Shown: in pieces, positions 27,585-36,449 of the stretch | Layout of the letters: each line of letters starts with the position of its first letter | Position numbering within the stretch: the first letter of the stretch is position 1 | Assembly: GCF_003123725.1 (NCBI RefSeq) | Contig: NZ_QETA01000001.1 | Location: forward strand, 1-64,000 | DNA length: 64,000 nt | Source of the DNA: Corticimicrobacter populi | GTDB taxonomy: Bacteria > Pseudomonadota > Gammaproteobacteria > Burkholderiales > Burkholderiaceae_B | Direction: 5' to 3' | The notes under the pieces: generated by a model | The model's database searches: none | Told to the model about the DNA's origin: nothing | Seen by the model: the letters and a program-made list of their open reading frames with translations, nothing else | Translations under genes and position numbers: made by a program

Positions 27585-28031
27585 TCAATCCAGCGGCGGA
27601 ATGCGCAGCAACTGGCCGGGATAGATCTTGTCCGGATGGCTCAGCAGCGGGCGGTTGGCCTCGAAAATGACTGTGTACTTGGCACCCTTGCCATTGCCGT
27701 ACTGGGTTTCGGCAATCTTCCAGAGCGTGTCACCCTTGACCACGGTGTAGAAAACAGCCTCGACGGCCACTTCCTCGACATCGAGGTTGTTCTCGACCGA
27801 GGCGATGCCTTGGGTATTGCCGACTGCCAGGGCGATCTTTTCGGCATCGGCAGTGGACTTGGCCTTGCCGGAAATGGTGACCTTGTCGCCATCGACCTTG
27901 ATATCCAGGCCATCGGCCTGCAGGCCGAGGTCGTCCACGGCTTTCTTGAGCTGATCGGGCGTTGCCGCCTTGGCTTCGCTGCCGCCGAAGAGTTTTTCGC
28001 CGGCTTCCTTGATAAAACTGAGCAGACCCAT
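27585..28031 (-). CDS. BON and LysM domain protein (Kbp/YgaU-like)
   Basis: 148 residues. A BON domain (~25-90, including LDIKVDGDKVTISGKA) is followed by a C-terminal LysM domain (YTVVKGDTLWKIAE at ~96-109, then IYPGQLLRIPPL). The length and order match E. coli Kbp/YgaU, a cytoplasmic potassium-binding stress protein. There is no signal peptide, as in Kbp. The ATG at 28031 is preferred over an upstream frame extension. Confidence 0.92.
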   Translation of the reverse strand: MGLLSFIKEAGEKLFGGSEAKAATPDQLKKAVDDLGLQADGLDIKVDGDKVTISGKAKSTADAEKIALAVGNTQGIASVENNLDVEEVAVEAVFYTVVKGDTLWKIAETQYGNGKGAKYTVIFEANRPLLSHPDKIYPGQLLRIPPLD

Positions 28032-28096
28032 GTGTGACTCCTTGTCAGTGGTGGAACAAAGCAAGTGTATACACGACAGGAATGACCCGGTAACGA

Positions 28097-28834
28097 TCAG
28101 CTCGCTATTTGATCATTCCTGACAAAAATCAGATCCCATACGCCATGACCAAGGCGCAGGCCGCGCGTTTCGAACTTGGTCTGGGGGCGATAGTCGGGGC
28201 GGGGGGCATAGCCCTCTGCCGTGTTGGTCAGCAGTGTTTCGCCCGACAGGACTTCAAGCATCTGTTCGGCGTAGTTTTCCCAGTCGGTGGCGCAGTGAAT
28301 GTAGCCCCCCGGTGCCAGCCTGCTGGCCAGCAGGTGGATGAAGGCCGGCTGCACCAGACGGCGTTTGTGATGCCGCTTCTTGGGCCACGGATCGGGAAAA
28401 TAAATATGTACGCCAGCCAGGCTGGCGGGCGCGATCATGTCGCGCACCACCTCGACGGCATCATGCTGGATGATGCGCAGGTTCTGCAGGCCGCTAGCCT
28501 CGATGCGCTTGAGCATGGAGCCGACGCCGGCATTGAAGACTTCGACGCCCAGGAAGTTGTCACCCTGGCGGGACAGGGCGATCTTTTCGGTGGTTTCGCC
28601 CATGCCGAAGCCGATCTCCAGGATCAGGGGGGCGGTACGGCCGAATGCCGTTTCGACGGACAGGCGCTGCGCGGCATAGGGAATCGCCCACTGCGCTGTC
28701 AGGCGATCCAGCGCTTCCTGCTGACCCTGCGTGATGTGACTGCGGCGGTGAACGAAGCTGCGGATATGGGTGCGGTTGGGCTGTGCAGCCAGTTCGTCCG
28801 TATCGGGGGCGACGGGGGTGTCGGGCAGACTCAT
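28097..28834 (-). CDS. trmB: tRNA (guanine46-N7)-methyltransferase
   Basis: 245 residues, a SAM-dependent enzyme that makes m7G46 in tRNA. The SAM-binding motif is [17 protein letters not shown] (~71-87), and the family signature [17 protein letters not shown] (~149-165) is complete. The final [11 protein letters not shown] region is also typical. It follows thiS after three bases on the same strand. Confidence 0.97.
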   Translation of the reverse strand: MSLPDTPVAPDTDELAAQPNRTHIRSFVHRRSHITQGQQEALDRLTAQWAIPYAAQRLSVETAFGRTAPLILEIGFGMGETTEKIALSRQGDNFLGVEVFNAGVGSMLKRIEASGLQNLRIIQHDAVEVVRDMIAPASLAGVHIYFPDPWPKKRHHKRRLVQPAFIHLLASRLAPGGYIHCATDWENYAEQMLEVLSGETLLTNTAEGYAPRPDYRPQTKFETRGLRLGHGVWDLIFVRNDQIAS

Positions 28835-28837
28835 GAT

Positions 28838-29038
28838 TCAGCCGCCTCCTACTGCGACAACGATTTCCAGGCGGTCATCTGCGGCCAGCAGCGTCTCGGC
28901 ATACTGACTCTTGGGCACGATCTCGCCATTGCGCTCGACGGCAATGCGTTTGCCGACGTAGCCGAGCTGTTCGACCAGCGCGGACAGGGTAAGGGGAGCG
29001 GGCACGCTGTGCGGCTCGCCATTCAGGATAATGTTCAT
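28838..29038 (-). CDS. thiS: Sulfur carrier protein ThiS
   Basis: 66 residues with the ubiquitin-like fold and the essential C-terminal Gly-Gly (ends VAVGGG). When thiocarboxylated, it donates sulfur for thiazole formation in thiamine synthesis. The end is GGG rather than the usual single GG pair, so two glycines still end the chain. In many relatives thiS is followed by thiG and then trmB; here thiG is missing from between them. Confidence 0.9.
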   Translation of the reverse strand: MNIILNGEPHSVPAPLTLSALVEQLGYVGKRIAVERNGEIVPKSQYAETLLAADDRLEIVVAVGGG

Positions 29039-29124
29039 GGGCGCTATTGTAGCGGGAGGGTCTGTCGGGCGGCTACTGCATCAGCTACACTCGAACGACC
29101 ATTTTATATGAAGGGTTTTGTCGC

Positions 29125-29799
29125 GTGACTGAAACAGTGCAACTGATCGTCAACGGACAGGCGCTGGATGCCGCGCCTCATGCCACCATCATCCAGGCCT
29201 ACGCGGCAGCCGGTGCCACCCTGACGGCCAATGTCGGCTGCATGGGGCAGGGCGTCTGTGGCTCCTGTCGTTGCCTGGTACGGCGCGAGGGGGAGCCGGA
29301 GGTCCGTACCGCGCTGGCCTGTGAGACGCAGGTCGAGGCCGGCATGCTGGTCAGCTTCATTGATTATTTCTCGACCGGGCAGGACCGGGTCTACGATCTG
29401 GCGTCACTGGGCGATGGCTGGTCACGCCTGCAGGAGACAGCCCGCATCTTTCCGCAGGCGGCGCATTGCCGTCATTGCGGTGGCTGTGACCGGGCCTGTC
29501 CCAAGGGGCTGTCGGTGCAGCAGGGCGTGGCGCACGCCGTGGCAGGGGATTTTGCGGCGGTGGACGATGTATTCGACCAGTGTGTCATGTGCAACCTGTG
29601 TTCGCTGGCCTGTCCGGAAGATATCCGGCCCAATCACCTTGGCCTGTTCGTGCGCCGCCAGCGTGCCAGCGCTCAGCGTCCGGCAGACCTGCTGCGTCGG
29701 CTGAACCAAATCGAATCGGGACGCATGCTGGTCGATCCGGGTACGGACGCGTCATTATCCTGTACGGACGCAGGGCGCAAACCGGGAGCGCAACCATGA
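29125..29799 (+). CDS. Iron-sulfur subunit, fumarate reductase-like (2Fe-2S plus two 4Fe-4S)
   Basis: 224 residues. An N-terminal plant-type ferredoxin domain has GCMGQGVCGSC and LACE cysteines (~38-75) for a [2Fe-2S] cluster. It is followed by two canonical CxxCxxCxxxCP motifs, CRHCGGCDRACPKG (~114-127) and CVMCNLCSLACPED (~153-166), for two [4Fe-4S] clusters. SdhB/FrdB proteins have a similar order but usually carry a [3Fe-4S] third cluster. The start is GTG. The stop overlaps the next gene's ATG by four bases. It should pass electrons between the NuoF-like and flavoprotein subunits; this is inferred. Confidence 0.87.
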   Translation: MTETVQLIVNGQALDAAPHATIIQAYAAAGATLTANVGCMGQGVCGSCRCLVRREGEPEVRTALACETQVEAGMLVSFIDYFSTGQDRVYDLASLGDGWSRLQETARIFPQAAHCRHCGGCDRACPKGLSVQQGVAHAVAGDFAAVDDVFDQCVMCNLCSLACPEDIRPNHLGLFVRRQRASAQRPADLLRRLNQIESGRMLVDPGTDASLSCTDAGRKPGAQP

Positions 29800-31442
29800 C
29801 GGCGGGGGCGTCCATGCGTGCGGCGGGCATTCCCTATGCACAGGCACGCGCCCGCCTGGCGGCAGGCGAGCCGCCGTTGCGACCGGAACCCGGGCCGCGC
29901 GAGGCATTGCTGCGCGAATTTCATCCCGATCATGCCCCTGCTGCCCGCACGGCCCTGCAGGTCGGGCCGAATGCCGGCGACCCCTGTCATCCTGAACTGG
30001 CTCGCCTGCTGCAGAGCCGTACGTTGGTCGATGACCGTGATCTGACCGGCGTGCAGACGCTGGAGACCGATGTGCTGGTGGTCGGTGGCGGCGGGGCAGG
30101 CTGCGCGGCGGCGCTGGCTGCTGTGCAGGCGGGTGCCCGCGTGCTGCTGGCCGGCAAGCTGCGACTGGGGGATGGCAATACCGTGATGGCCGAAGGGGGG
30201 ATACAGGCGGCCGTTGGCGATGAGGATAGCCTGCAGCAGCATTTCGAGGATACCTGGCGGGGTGGACATCAGGTGGCAGACCGCACGCTGGTCGCCGGCA
30301 TGGTCGGCGACGGGCCGGACACCATTCGCTGGCTGATCGGGCTGGGCGTGCATTTCGACCTGGAGACCTCCGGGCCGCACCGGGATTGTCTGGTGCGCAA
30401 GCGCGCCGGCGGCACTCAGGTGCCACGCGTGTTGTGCCATCGCGACTTTACCGGCCTGGAAATCATGCGGGTTTTGCGTGAGGCGGTGGAAATGCATCCA
30501 GGCGTCACCGTCCGCAACCGGCATCCTGTTGTGGAGTTGCTGTCAGACCCGCATGGGGCGTGCGCGGGTGCGGTGCTGTATGACCTGGAGCAGCGCAGGC
30601 TGGTGCTGGTGCGTGCCCGCGCCGTGATATTGGCGACCGGGGGCAGCGGCCGCCTGCACCTGCAGGGGTTCGCAACGTCCAATCATTATGGTGCGACCGC
30701 CGATGGTCTGGTGCTGGCCTATCGGCTGGGTGCCCGCCTGCGCGAACTGGATTCCTTTCAGTATCACCCGACCGGCATCGCGCATCCGGCCCATCTGGCC
30801 GGTGGCCTGATTTCCGAGGCGGTGCGTTCGGCGGGTACCTATCTGGTCAACGGGCTGGGGGAGCGTTTCATTGATGAGCTGGCACCGCGCGATGTGGTGG
30901 CGGCCGCCATCCTGCGTGAATGTGCCGAGGGGCGCGGGGTGCAGCATGATGGACAGGTGGGGGTGTTCCTCGACACGCCGGGTCTGCTGGCACGGCAACC
31001 CGATGCGTTGCAGCGGCTGGTCACGCTGGGGCATATCGCACACAAGTGCGGTGTCGATCCTGCGCAGGATCCTCTGTTGGTGCATCCAACCCTGCATTAT
31101 CAGAATGGCGGCGTGGTCATCGATGCGCAGGGGGCGACAAGCGTGCCCGGGCTGTACTGCGCAGGCGAGGTCAGCGGTGGTATTCATGGACGCAACCGCC
31201 TGATGGGCAATGCCCTGTTGGATATCCTGTGCTTCGGGCGTCGGGCTGGCCGGGCTGCGGCGATGATGCCGCTATCGCATGGAGAGCGGGTGGGTATCGA
31301 GCATGTCCAGGATTGGCATCGCAGCCTGATTCGTGCCGGGCTGGTCGATGCGCCGGCAGCACCCTGCCTGTATCCGAATTACGGTGCCGTACCCTTTGAC
31401 CTGCATGCCCATGCGGCGGGCCAGGAGATGACGCATGACTGA
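29796..31442 (+). CDS. Flavoprotein subunit, fumarate reductase/succinate dehydrogenase-like
   Basis: 548 residues. An ~90-residue N-terminal extension precedes the FAD fold (VVGGGGAG, ~95-102). Residues matching the fumarate reductase active site are present: His324 (HPTG), Arg365 (APRDVV), His434 (LHYQNGG) and Arg468 (HGRNRL). The histidine that carries covalent FAD in SdhA/FrdA is replaced by Asn128 (GNTVMAEGG), so FAD should be non-covalent. The Glu of L-aspartate oxidases is absent (KRAGG in place of REGGH), which argues against NadB. No Tat signal or heme domain is visible, so it is soluble and cytoplasmic. It overlaps both neighbours. Confidence 0.86.
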   Translation: MTAGASMRAAGIPYAQARARLAAGEPPLRPEPGPREALLREFHPDHAPAARTALQVGPNAGDPCHPELARLLQSRTLVDDRDLTGVQTLETDVLVVGGGGAGCAAALAAVQAGARVLLAGKLRLGDGNTVMAEGGIQAAVGDEDSLQQHFEDTWRGGHQVADRTLVAGMVGDGPDTIRWLIGLGVHFDLETSGPHRDCLVRKRAGGTQVPRVLCHRDFTGLEIMRVLREAVEMHPGVTVRNRHPVVELLSDPHGACAGAVLYDLEQRRLVLVRARAVILATGGSGRLHLQGFATSNHYGATADGLVLAYRLGARLRELDSFQYHPTGIAHPAHLAGGLISEAVRSAGTYLVNGLGERFIDELAPRDVVAAAILRECAEGRGVQHDGQVGVFLDTPGLLARQPDALQRLVTLGHIAHKCGVDPAQDPLLVHPTLHYQNGGVVIDAQGATSVPGLYCAGEVSGGIHGRNRLMGNALLDILCFGRRAGRAAAMMPLSHGERVGIEHVQDWHRSLIRAGLVDAPAAPCLYPNYGAVPFDLHAHAAGQEMTHD

Positions 31443-32703
31443 GCACATGGCTGATTTCGAACCGGTGTTGCTGCATCCCTCCCGACAGGTCGGTGCCGAC
31501 CTGGATGCCTGGCTGGCCGCCGGTGGCGGGCAGGGGCTGCAGGCGGCGCTGGCGCAACCCGATGCCGTGATCGGTACGTTGCAGGCGGCCGGCCTGCGCG
31601 GCATGGGCGGCGCGGGCTTTCCGACCTGGCGCAAGTGGGCCGGCATGACCGAGGTCGAGGCACCGGATGGCGTGCGCCATATCGTGTGCAACGGCAACGA
31701 GGACGAGCCCGGCACCTTCAAGGATCGGCATCTGCTGCTGCATACGCCGCACCAGATCATCGAGGGCATGCTGATCGCTGCCGTGGCGCTGCGCGCCAGC
31801 CATGTCACGCTGTATGCCAATCCGCACCAGGCCGAGGCGCTTGTTGCCCTGCGTCTGGCCGTGGCACAGTGGCGCGCCAGTCCGTTGCTGGGGCGGGTGG
31901 CCGACTGTCTGGGTCGCATGCCTGAACTGAACGTGACACCGAGTTCCGGGCGCTACATCGGCGGCGAGGATACGGCGGTCATTTCCTGGCTGGAGGGCGG
32001 TTTTCCGTTTCCGCGCCGCAAGCCGCCGTTTCCGACGCAGCAGGGCGTTGGTGGCGCGCCGACGCTGGTGAACAACGTCGAGACCTTTGCCAATGTGCCG
32101 CATATCCTGAGCCGGGGGGCTGAGTGGTATCGGTCGTTGGGCCAGGGTGAGGCGGCGGGCACCAAGCTTTATTCGCTTTCCGGTGATGTGCTCAATCCGG
32201 GCCTGTACGAACTGCCCATGGGCACGTCGCTGCAGGATCTGGTATTCGTGCATGGCGGCGGCATGCTGCAGGGGCGGGCCTTCAAGGCGGTTTTCACGGG
32301 CGGGCCGTCCAATACGCTGTTGACGGCGGCCGATCTGGATGTCGCGCTGGATTTCGATTCGGTGCGGGCGCGCAAGTCGCGACTGGGCACCGGCGCAATG
32401 ATCGTGATTTCCGAAGGGACCAGCGTGGTGCGCAAGGTGTCGGAATATATCGACTTTTTCGCGGCCGGATCGTGCGGGCAGTGTCCTTCCTGCAAGTGCG
32501 GCACGTTCCAGCTTTCGCGCCTGCTGCATCGCTTTGACAGCGGTCACGGTTCGGCAGACGACCTGCGGGCCCTGCGCAACCTGTGTGGTATTTTGCCGAG
32601 CAGTGGGCGCTGCGGCCTGATCGATGGTGCGGTCACGGTCGTGGAAAGCTCCCTGCACACTTTTCCCGAGGAATATGGCGCGGTGCGCCAGCCCCCTGCC
32701 TGA
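31435..32703 (+). CDS. NuoF-like NADH-oxidising flavoprotein subunit
   Basis: 422 residues of the 51-kDa/NuoF family. The FMN/NADH site motifs are LRGMGGAGFPTWRKW (~54-68) and CNGNEDEPGTFKDR (~86-99). The [4Fe-4S] ligands are SCGQCPSCKCG (~347-357) and a distal Cys near GRCGLI (~397). It should take electrons from NADH via FMN. No NuoE-type or other complex I genes are present; instead it overlaps the fumarate-reductase-like flavoprotein gene by eight bases. A soluble NADH:dicarboxylate oxidoreductase complex is the likely product of the three genes, which is an inference. Confidence 0.88.
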   Translation: MTEHMADFEPVLLHPSRQVGADLDAWLAAGGGQGLQAALAQPDAVIGTLQAAGLRGMGGAGFPTWRKWAGMTEVEAPDGVRHIVCNGNEDEPGTFKDRHLLLHTPHQIIEGMLIAAVALRASHVTLYANPHQAEALVALRLAVAQWRASPLLGRVADCLGRMPELNVTPSSGRYIGGEDTAVISWLEGGFPFPRRKPPFPTQQGVGGAPTLVNNVETFANVPHILSRGAEWYRSLGQGEAAGTKLYSLSGDVLNPGLYELPMGTSLQDLVFVHGGGMLQGRAFKAVFTGGPSNTLLTAADLDVALDFDSVRARKSRLGTGAMIVISEGTSVVRKVSEYIDFFAAGSCGQCPSCKCGTFQLSRLLHRFDSGHGSADDLRALRNLCGILPSSGRCGLIDGAVTVVESSLHTFPEEYGAVRQPPA

Positions 32704-32724
32704 TATCTGACTGGACCTCTGCCC

Positions 32725-34380
32725 ATGCCCAGAACCGATCTGTCTCCGTTTTCGCTGTGCGGCATAGGCCTGGTTCTGGGCACATTGCTGTTTGCTGCTT
32801 CGCTGACACCGTCCCTGGTGCCGCGCGAACCCTGGATACAGGGTGTGCTGGGTGGTTTCTGCCTGGCTGCCGGCTATGGGCTGGGGGTTTTGCTGCGCCG
32901 GTTATGGCGTGCCATGGGCCTGCCTGCGCTGCCGGAGCGTGTGCGGCGTGTGGCCCTGCTGCTGACCCTGGCGCTGTGTCTGATCGCTGCGGCGCTGGCG
33001 TTGTGGTGGGCGGCCGGCTGGCAGAACCGGTTGCGGGCGCGGATGGAAATGACGCCCATCGACAGTGCCGGGCCGCTGAGTATCCTGGCGCTGGCGTTGC
33101 TGACCTTTGCCGTGCTGCTGGCGCTGGCGCGCCTGTTCGGCTGGATCCGGCGCTGGTTTTCGGCACGGCTGGGGCGCTATCTGTCACGGCCGGCCGCCGC
33201 GCTGGTCGGTATTGTGGTGACGGCTACGCTGTTCTGGAACATCGGCAATGGTGTGCTGGCCGATCGTGCCATGCGTGCTGCTGATCGGATCTACAGCGGG
33301 CTGGATGCACTGATCGAGGATGACGTGGCCCAGCCTTCCAATCGTCTCAAGACCGGTGGGCCGGGGTCCCTGGTGGATTGGCAGCAACTGGGCCGGCAGG
33401 GGCGGCGCATGATTGCGGCCGGTCCTGATGCGACACGGATTGCAGAGATGACGGGGCTGCCTGCGCAGGAGCCGTTGCGTGTCTATGTCGGTCTGAATTC
33501 GGCCGATACGCCTCAGGCACGGGCCGAGCTGGCCTTGCAGGAACTGTTGCGCATCGGTGCGTTCGAACGGAGCAACCTGGTGATCGCCACGCCGACAGGC
33601 ACTGGCTGGGTTGATCCGGAAAGTCAGTCGGCGCTGGAGTATGTGCTGCAGGGAGATGTCGCCACCGTTTCGGTACAGTATTCATACCTGCTGAGCTGGC
33701 TGGCGCTGCTGGCCGATCCGCAATACGGCGTGGATACTGCGCGTGCCGTGTTCGCCGCCGTCTATGGGCACTGGCGCAGCCTGCCGCCCGACGCGCGGCC
33801 GCGTCTGTACTTGCAGGGCCTGAGCCTGGGGGCGCTCAATGGCGACCAGAGCCATGATCTGTACCAGGTCATCGGTGCGCCCTATCAGGGTGCGCTGTGG
33901 TCGGGGCCGCCTTTCAGCACACCGACATGGCGCGCGGTCACCGCTGCCCGGCAACCCGGTTCGCCGGCCTGGCTGCCGCGTTTTGGTGACGATTCGGTGG
34001 TGCGGTTCACGGCGCAGGACAACCGGCTTGATGAGGCTGCCCAGCCCTGGGGACCCTTTCGCATCGTGTTTCTCCAGTATGCCAGCGATGCCGTGACCTT
34101 TTTCGATCCACGCGCCTTGTGGCGCCGCCCGGCCTGGATGCAGGCTCCGCTGGGGCCGGACGTGTCACCCGACATGACCTGGATTCCGGTGGTGACATTC
34201 CTGCAACTGGCCTTCGATCTGATGCTGGCGACCGAGCCGCCCAAGGGGTATGGGCATGTCTATGCGTTTGATCACTATGCGGATGCCTGGGCCAGCCTGA
34301 CCTCGCCGTCAGGCTGGACACCGGAGCGACTGGCTGCGCTCAAGCAGCGCGTTGCGCAAGCTGCTCGCGCAGGGCAGTAA
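32725..34380 (+). CDS. Membrane alpha/beta-hydrolase (Abhydrolase_9 type)
   Basis: 551 residues. About five N-terminal membrane helices (~1-185) are followed by an alpha/beta-hydrolase domain with nucleophile motif GLSLG (Ser367). This matches the Abhydrolase_9_N plus Abhydrolase_9 architecture, an uncharacterised family. It starts 21 bases after the NuoF-like gene and may be co-transcribed. Its last 41 bases overlap the 3' end of the convergent DUF1266 gene. Confidence 0.88.
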   Translation: MPRTDLSPFSLCGIGLVLGTLLFAASLTPSLVPREPWIQGVLGGFCLAAGYGLGVLLRRLWRAMGLPALPERVRRVALLLTLALCLIAAALALWWAAGWQNRLRARMEMTPIDSAGPLSILALALLTFAVLLALARLFGWIRRWFSARLGRYLSRPAAALVGIVVTATLFWNIGNGVLADRAMRAADRIYSGLDALIEDDVAQPSNRLKTGGPGSLVDWQQLGRQGRRMIAAGPDATRIAEMTGLPAQEPLRVYVGLNSADTPQARAELALQELLRIGAFERSNLVIATPTGTGWVDPESQSALEYVLQGDVATVSVQYSYLLSWLALLADPQYGVDTARAVFAAVYGHWRSLPPDARPRLYLQGLSLGALNGDQSHDLYQVIGAPYQGALWSGPPFSTPTWRAVTAARQPGSPAWLPRFGDDSVVRFTAQDNRLDEAAQPWGPFRIVFLQYASDAVTFFDPRALWRRPAWMQAPLGPDVSPDMTWIPVVTFLQLAFDLMLATEPPKGYGHVYAFDHYADAWASLTSPSGWTPERLAALKQRVAQAARAGQ

Positions 34381-35809
34381 AGGCCGCCACCATGTTGTCC
34401 ACGTCCTGCTGCATGAGGGCGCGGACCTTCTTGGAGTCCATCTCGATGGCCTTTTCTTCGGTCAGGCCATAGCGGCCGTAGTTGTCGGGAAACGAGATTA
34501 GTTTGCGGCCATTGACCTTGACGGTCAACGAGCACAGCAGGCCGCTGGCTTCGCAGGTGAACTGCATGGGCTCGCTCCAGGCCACGAAGCGCTTGCGCAT
34601 GCCGCCGAAGAGGATGAAGGGGCGATGGGAGAAGTGGATGCCCCGGTCCGTCAGCATGATGTATTTGAACAGCCCCGTGTCGGCCTGCAGGAAGGGCGCT
34701 TCACCCTCCTGCAGATTGAAGAAGAACGGGTCTTCGGCCTGCTCCTGGAAACTGGTCGAGCCCGTGGCGACGGGATCGCCGGGCAGGGAGATCGAGTCTT
34801 CTTCGCCACCCGGGTGCAGTTCGGAACCATATTGCCAGACTTCGGCCAGGTCAAAGCGGGCAAAGACCGGCAGCGCGACATCCTGGATGACTGCGCTGGC
34901 GGTCTGCCCGGCCTGGCCCAGCATGCCGGCAATCAGGCTCAGGTCGCTGTCGGGCCACAATCCCGAGATGGCCAGCGGAAAGTGCGTTGCCGTCACCATG
35001 TCGCGCACGAAAATGAGGTAGTCATCGCTGTCCAGCGTACGCCCGCCGCCTTGTGGAACCAGCATGCGCTTGCCCAGCAGGCAACTGAAGAAAAAGGTCT
35101 GCCAGTCCGGATACAACTGTTCGATCTGGCTGCCGTAGTGATCGATCAGGGCCAGCGCTTCTTCCTCCGACAGGAAACCGGCCGTGGCAGCGCTGGCGAG
35201 AATATCGATGAGGCGGGAGTGGTTGAAGCCGACAATCGAAAAATCTCCGGCAGGTGCCAGCCAGTTCTCGTGTGTCTCAAAAAACGCTGCCAGATGCTCG
35301 CGATATTCACCTTGTTCGGGCAGGAAAGTGTTGGCGACCGCCTGGCGCAGATCGGCAAAATAGCGCTGGCGCGTCTCGTCGTCGGCCGAGCCGATACCGG
35401 TGACCGGATCGTAGCGTGCCGTTAGTGCCTGCAACTGGCCATCAGCGAGGAATGCATGAGTGACCTGCTCGGGGCTCAGGTTTGCAAAGTCCTGGCGATG
35501 TGCCAGATAGATGCGGCCCAGCAGCGCATGTACCGGTCCATCGATCCAGTCACCCTGCTGGAGCGATTCGACATAGGCCTTGAGACTGTCGCGATCAGTG
35601 ATGCCGTAGTTCTCTTCGAGCGAGGCGCGCAAGGCGTTGCGGTGTTCTGCCGGATCGGCAATGTGCAGGCCGAGAAAGGACTGGCGCTGGTCTTCGTCGC
35701 TCAACGGTGTGGCGCTTTCGATCTGCTTGAGGCGGTAGTGGGGGTAACGATAGACGGCGCCCAGCGCGACATATTTGTTGACCGGCTGCTGACTGGCGGG
35801 GTGCTGCAT
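34340..35809 (-). CDS. DUF1266-containing protein, unknown function
   Basis: 489 residues, soluble by composition, with no signal peptide or membrane helix. The N-terminal half includes GWGL-like helical segments and acidic stretches and fits DUF1266-type proteins. The C-terminal half carries RPFILFGGMRKRFVAW and LMQQDVDNMVAAF. Its function is unknown. The ATG at 35809 follows an upstream frame extension that lacks a ribosome binding site. The 3' end overlaps the convergent hydrolase gene by 41 bases. Confidence 0.7.
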   Translation of the reverse strand: MQHPASQQPVNKYVALGAVYRYPHYRLKQIESATPLSDEDQRQSFLGLHIADPAEHRNALRASLEENYGITDRDSLKAYVESLQQGDWIDGPVHALLGRIYLAHRQDFANLSPEQVTHAFLADGQLQALTARYDPVTGIGSADDETRQRYFADLRQAVANTFLPEQGEYREHLAAFFETHENWLAPAGDFSIVGFNHSRLIDILASAATAGFLSEEEALALIDHYGSQIEQLYPDWQTFFFSCLLGKRMLVPQGGGRTLDSDDYLIFVRDMVTATHFPLAISGLWPDSDLSLIAGMLGQAGQTASAVIQDVALPVFARFDLAEVWQYGSELHPGGEEDSISLPGDPVATGSTSFQEQAEDPFFFNLQEGEAPFLQADTGLFKYIMLTDRGIHFSHRPFILFGGMRKRFVAWSEPMQFTCEASGLLCSLTVKVNGRKLISFPDNYGRYGLTEEKAIEMDSKKVRALMQQDVDNMVAAFTALREQLAQRAA

Positions 35810-35987
35810 GATGAGTCTTTCTAAAAAACGAAGGGGCAAAAATTGTAGGGCAGGCTGTCTCGCCAGGAGATTGCAAATTGCGTGCGGAGATGTGTGATGC
35901 TGGCGAGGTGGGGCAGGGGATTTTGATGTACACTTGCGACCTGCCGTACACCTGCTGTGTACGGTGTCTTTGCGATCACTTCGCAAT

Positions 35988-36061
35988 GCGGGTGTAGTTC
36001 AATGGTAGAACGGCGGCTTCCCAAGCCTCAAGCGTGGGTTCGATTCCCATCACCCGCTCCA
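35988..36061 (+). tRNA. tRNA-Gly (anticodon CCC)
   Basis: 74 bases including an encoded CCA. The 7-bp acceptor stem GCGGGTG / CACCCGC, D-arm with TTCAATGGTAGAA, T-arm GTTCGATTC and anticodon loop TTCCCAA are visible. The anticodon CCC reads GGG glycine codons. An 8-bp hairpin (CCGTACAC / GTGTACGG, 35944-35964) lies just upstream. Confidence 0.95.
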
Positions 36062-36089
36062 ATCACAAGGCTTCGAAAGGTTGAGCCCC

Positions 36090-36428
36090 ATGCGAGCTTG
36101 TGTTCTTGCTGGCGTTGCTGCCGCCTTGATTCTGGCGGGCATCGATGTCTATATCTTTCTTTCCAGAACCGATGACATGGCCGCTGTGAGCGTGTCCCGG
36201 TTGTTTTTCTCTATTGTTTTCCAAGCCGTTGGGGTGGCCGGCATTGTGTCGATGGCGCTTCCCGGACAGGCTCCCTGGCGCAGATTTCTGGAAGATACCC
36301 ACAAGGCGCTGCCATGGATCATGGCCGCAGGGGGTGTGCTGTTTGGTCTGGCGTTGGCGGTCGGAGCGCTGCATTACAGTAATTGCGCGCGTTGGGATTT
36401 CAATCGCGGCGTCATGTGCAGTGAATAG
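36090..36428 (+). CDS. Small polytopic membrane protein, unknown function
   Basis: 112 residues with three hydrophobic segments (~1-25, ~38-58 and ~77-97). The ATG at 36090 has AAAGG nine bases upstream; a TTG nine bases earlier has none. It lies 28 bases after tRNA-Gly and might be transcribed from the tRNA promoter. I do not recognise the family. Confidence 0.6.
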   Translation: MRACVLAGVAAALILAGIDVYIFLSRTDDMAAVSVSRLFFSIVFQAVGVAGIVSMALPGQAPWRRFLEDTHKALPWIMAAGGVLFGLALAVGALHYSNCARWDFNRGVMCSE

Positions 36429-36449
36429 TGTTTCGACCGTCACCCGCTT

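Noticed and set aside
29796-31442. Flavoprotein as L-aspartate oxidase (NadB)
   Set aside because: The NadB glutamate motif (REGGH) is replaced by RAGGT and the neighbours are Fe-S and NuoF-like subunits instead of nadA/nadC.
31171-32658. 495-residue open frame opposite the NuoF-like gene
   Set aside because: Shadow frame; Arg/His/Gln-rich with no domain.
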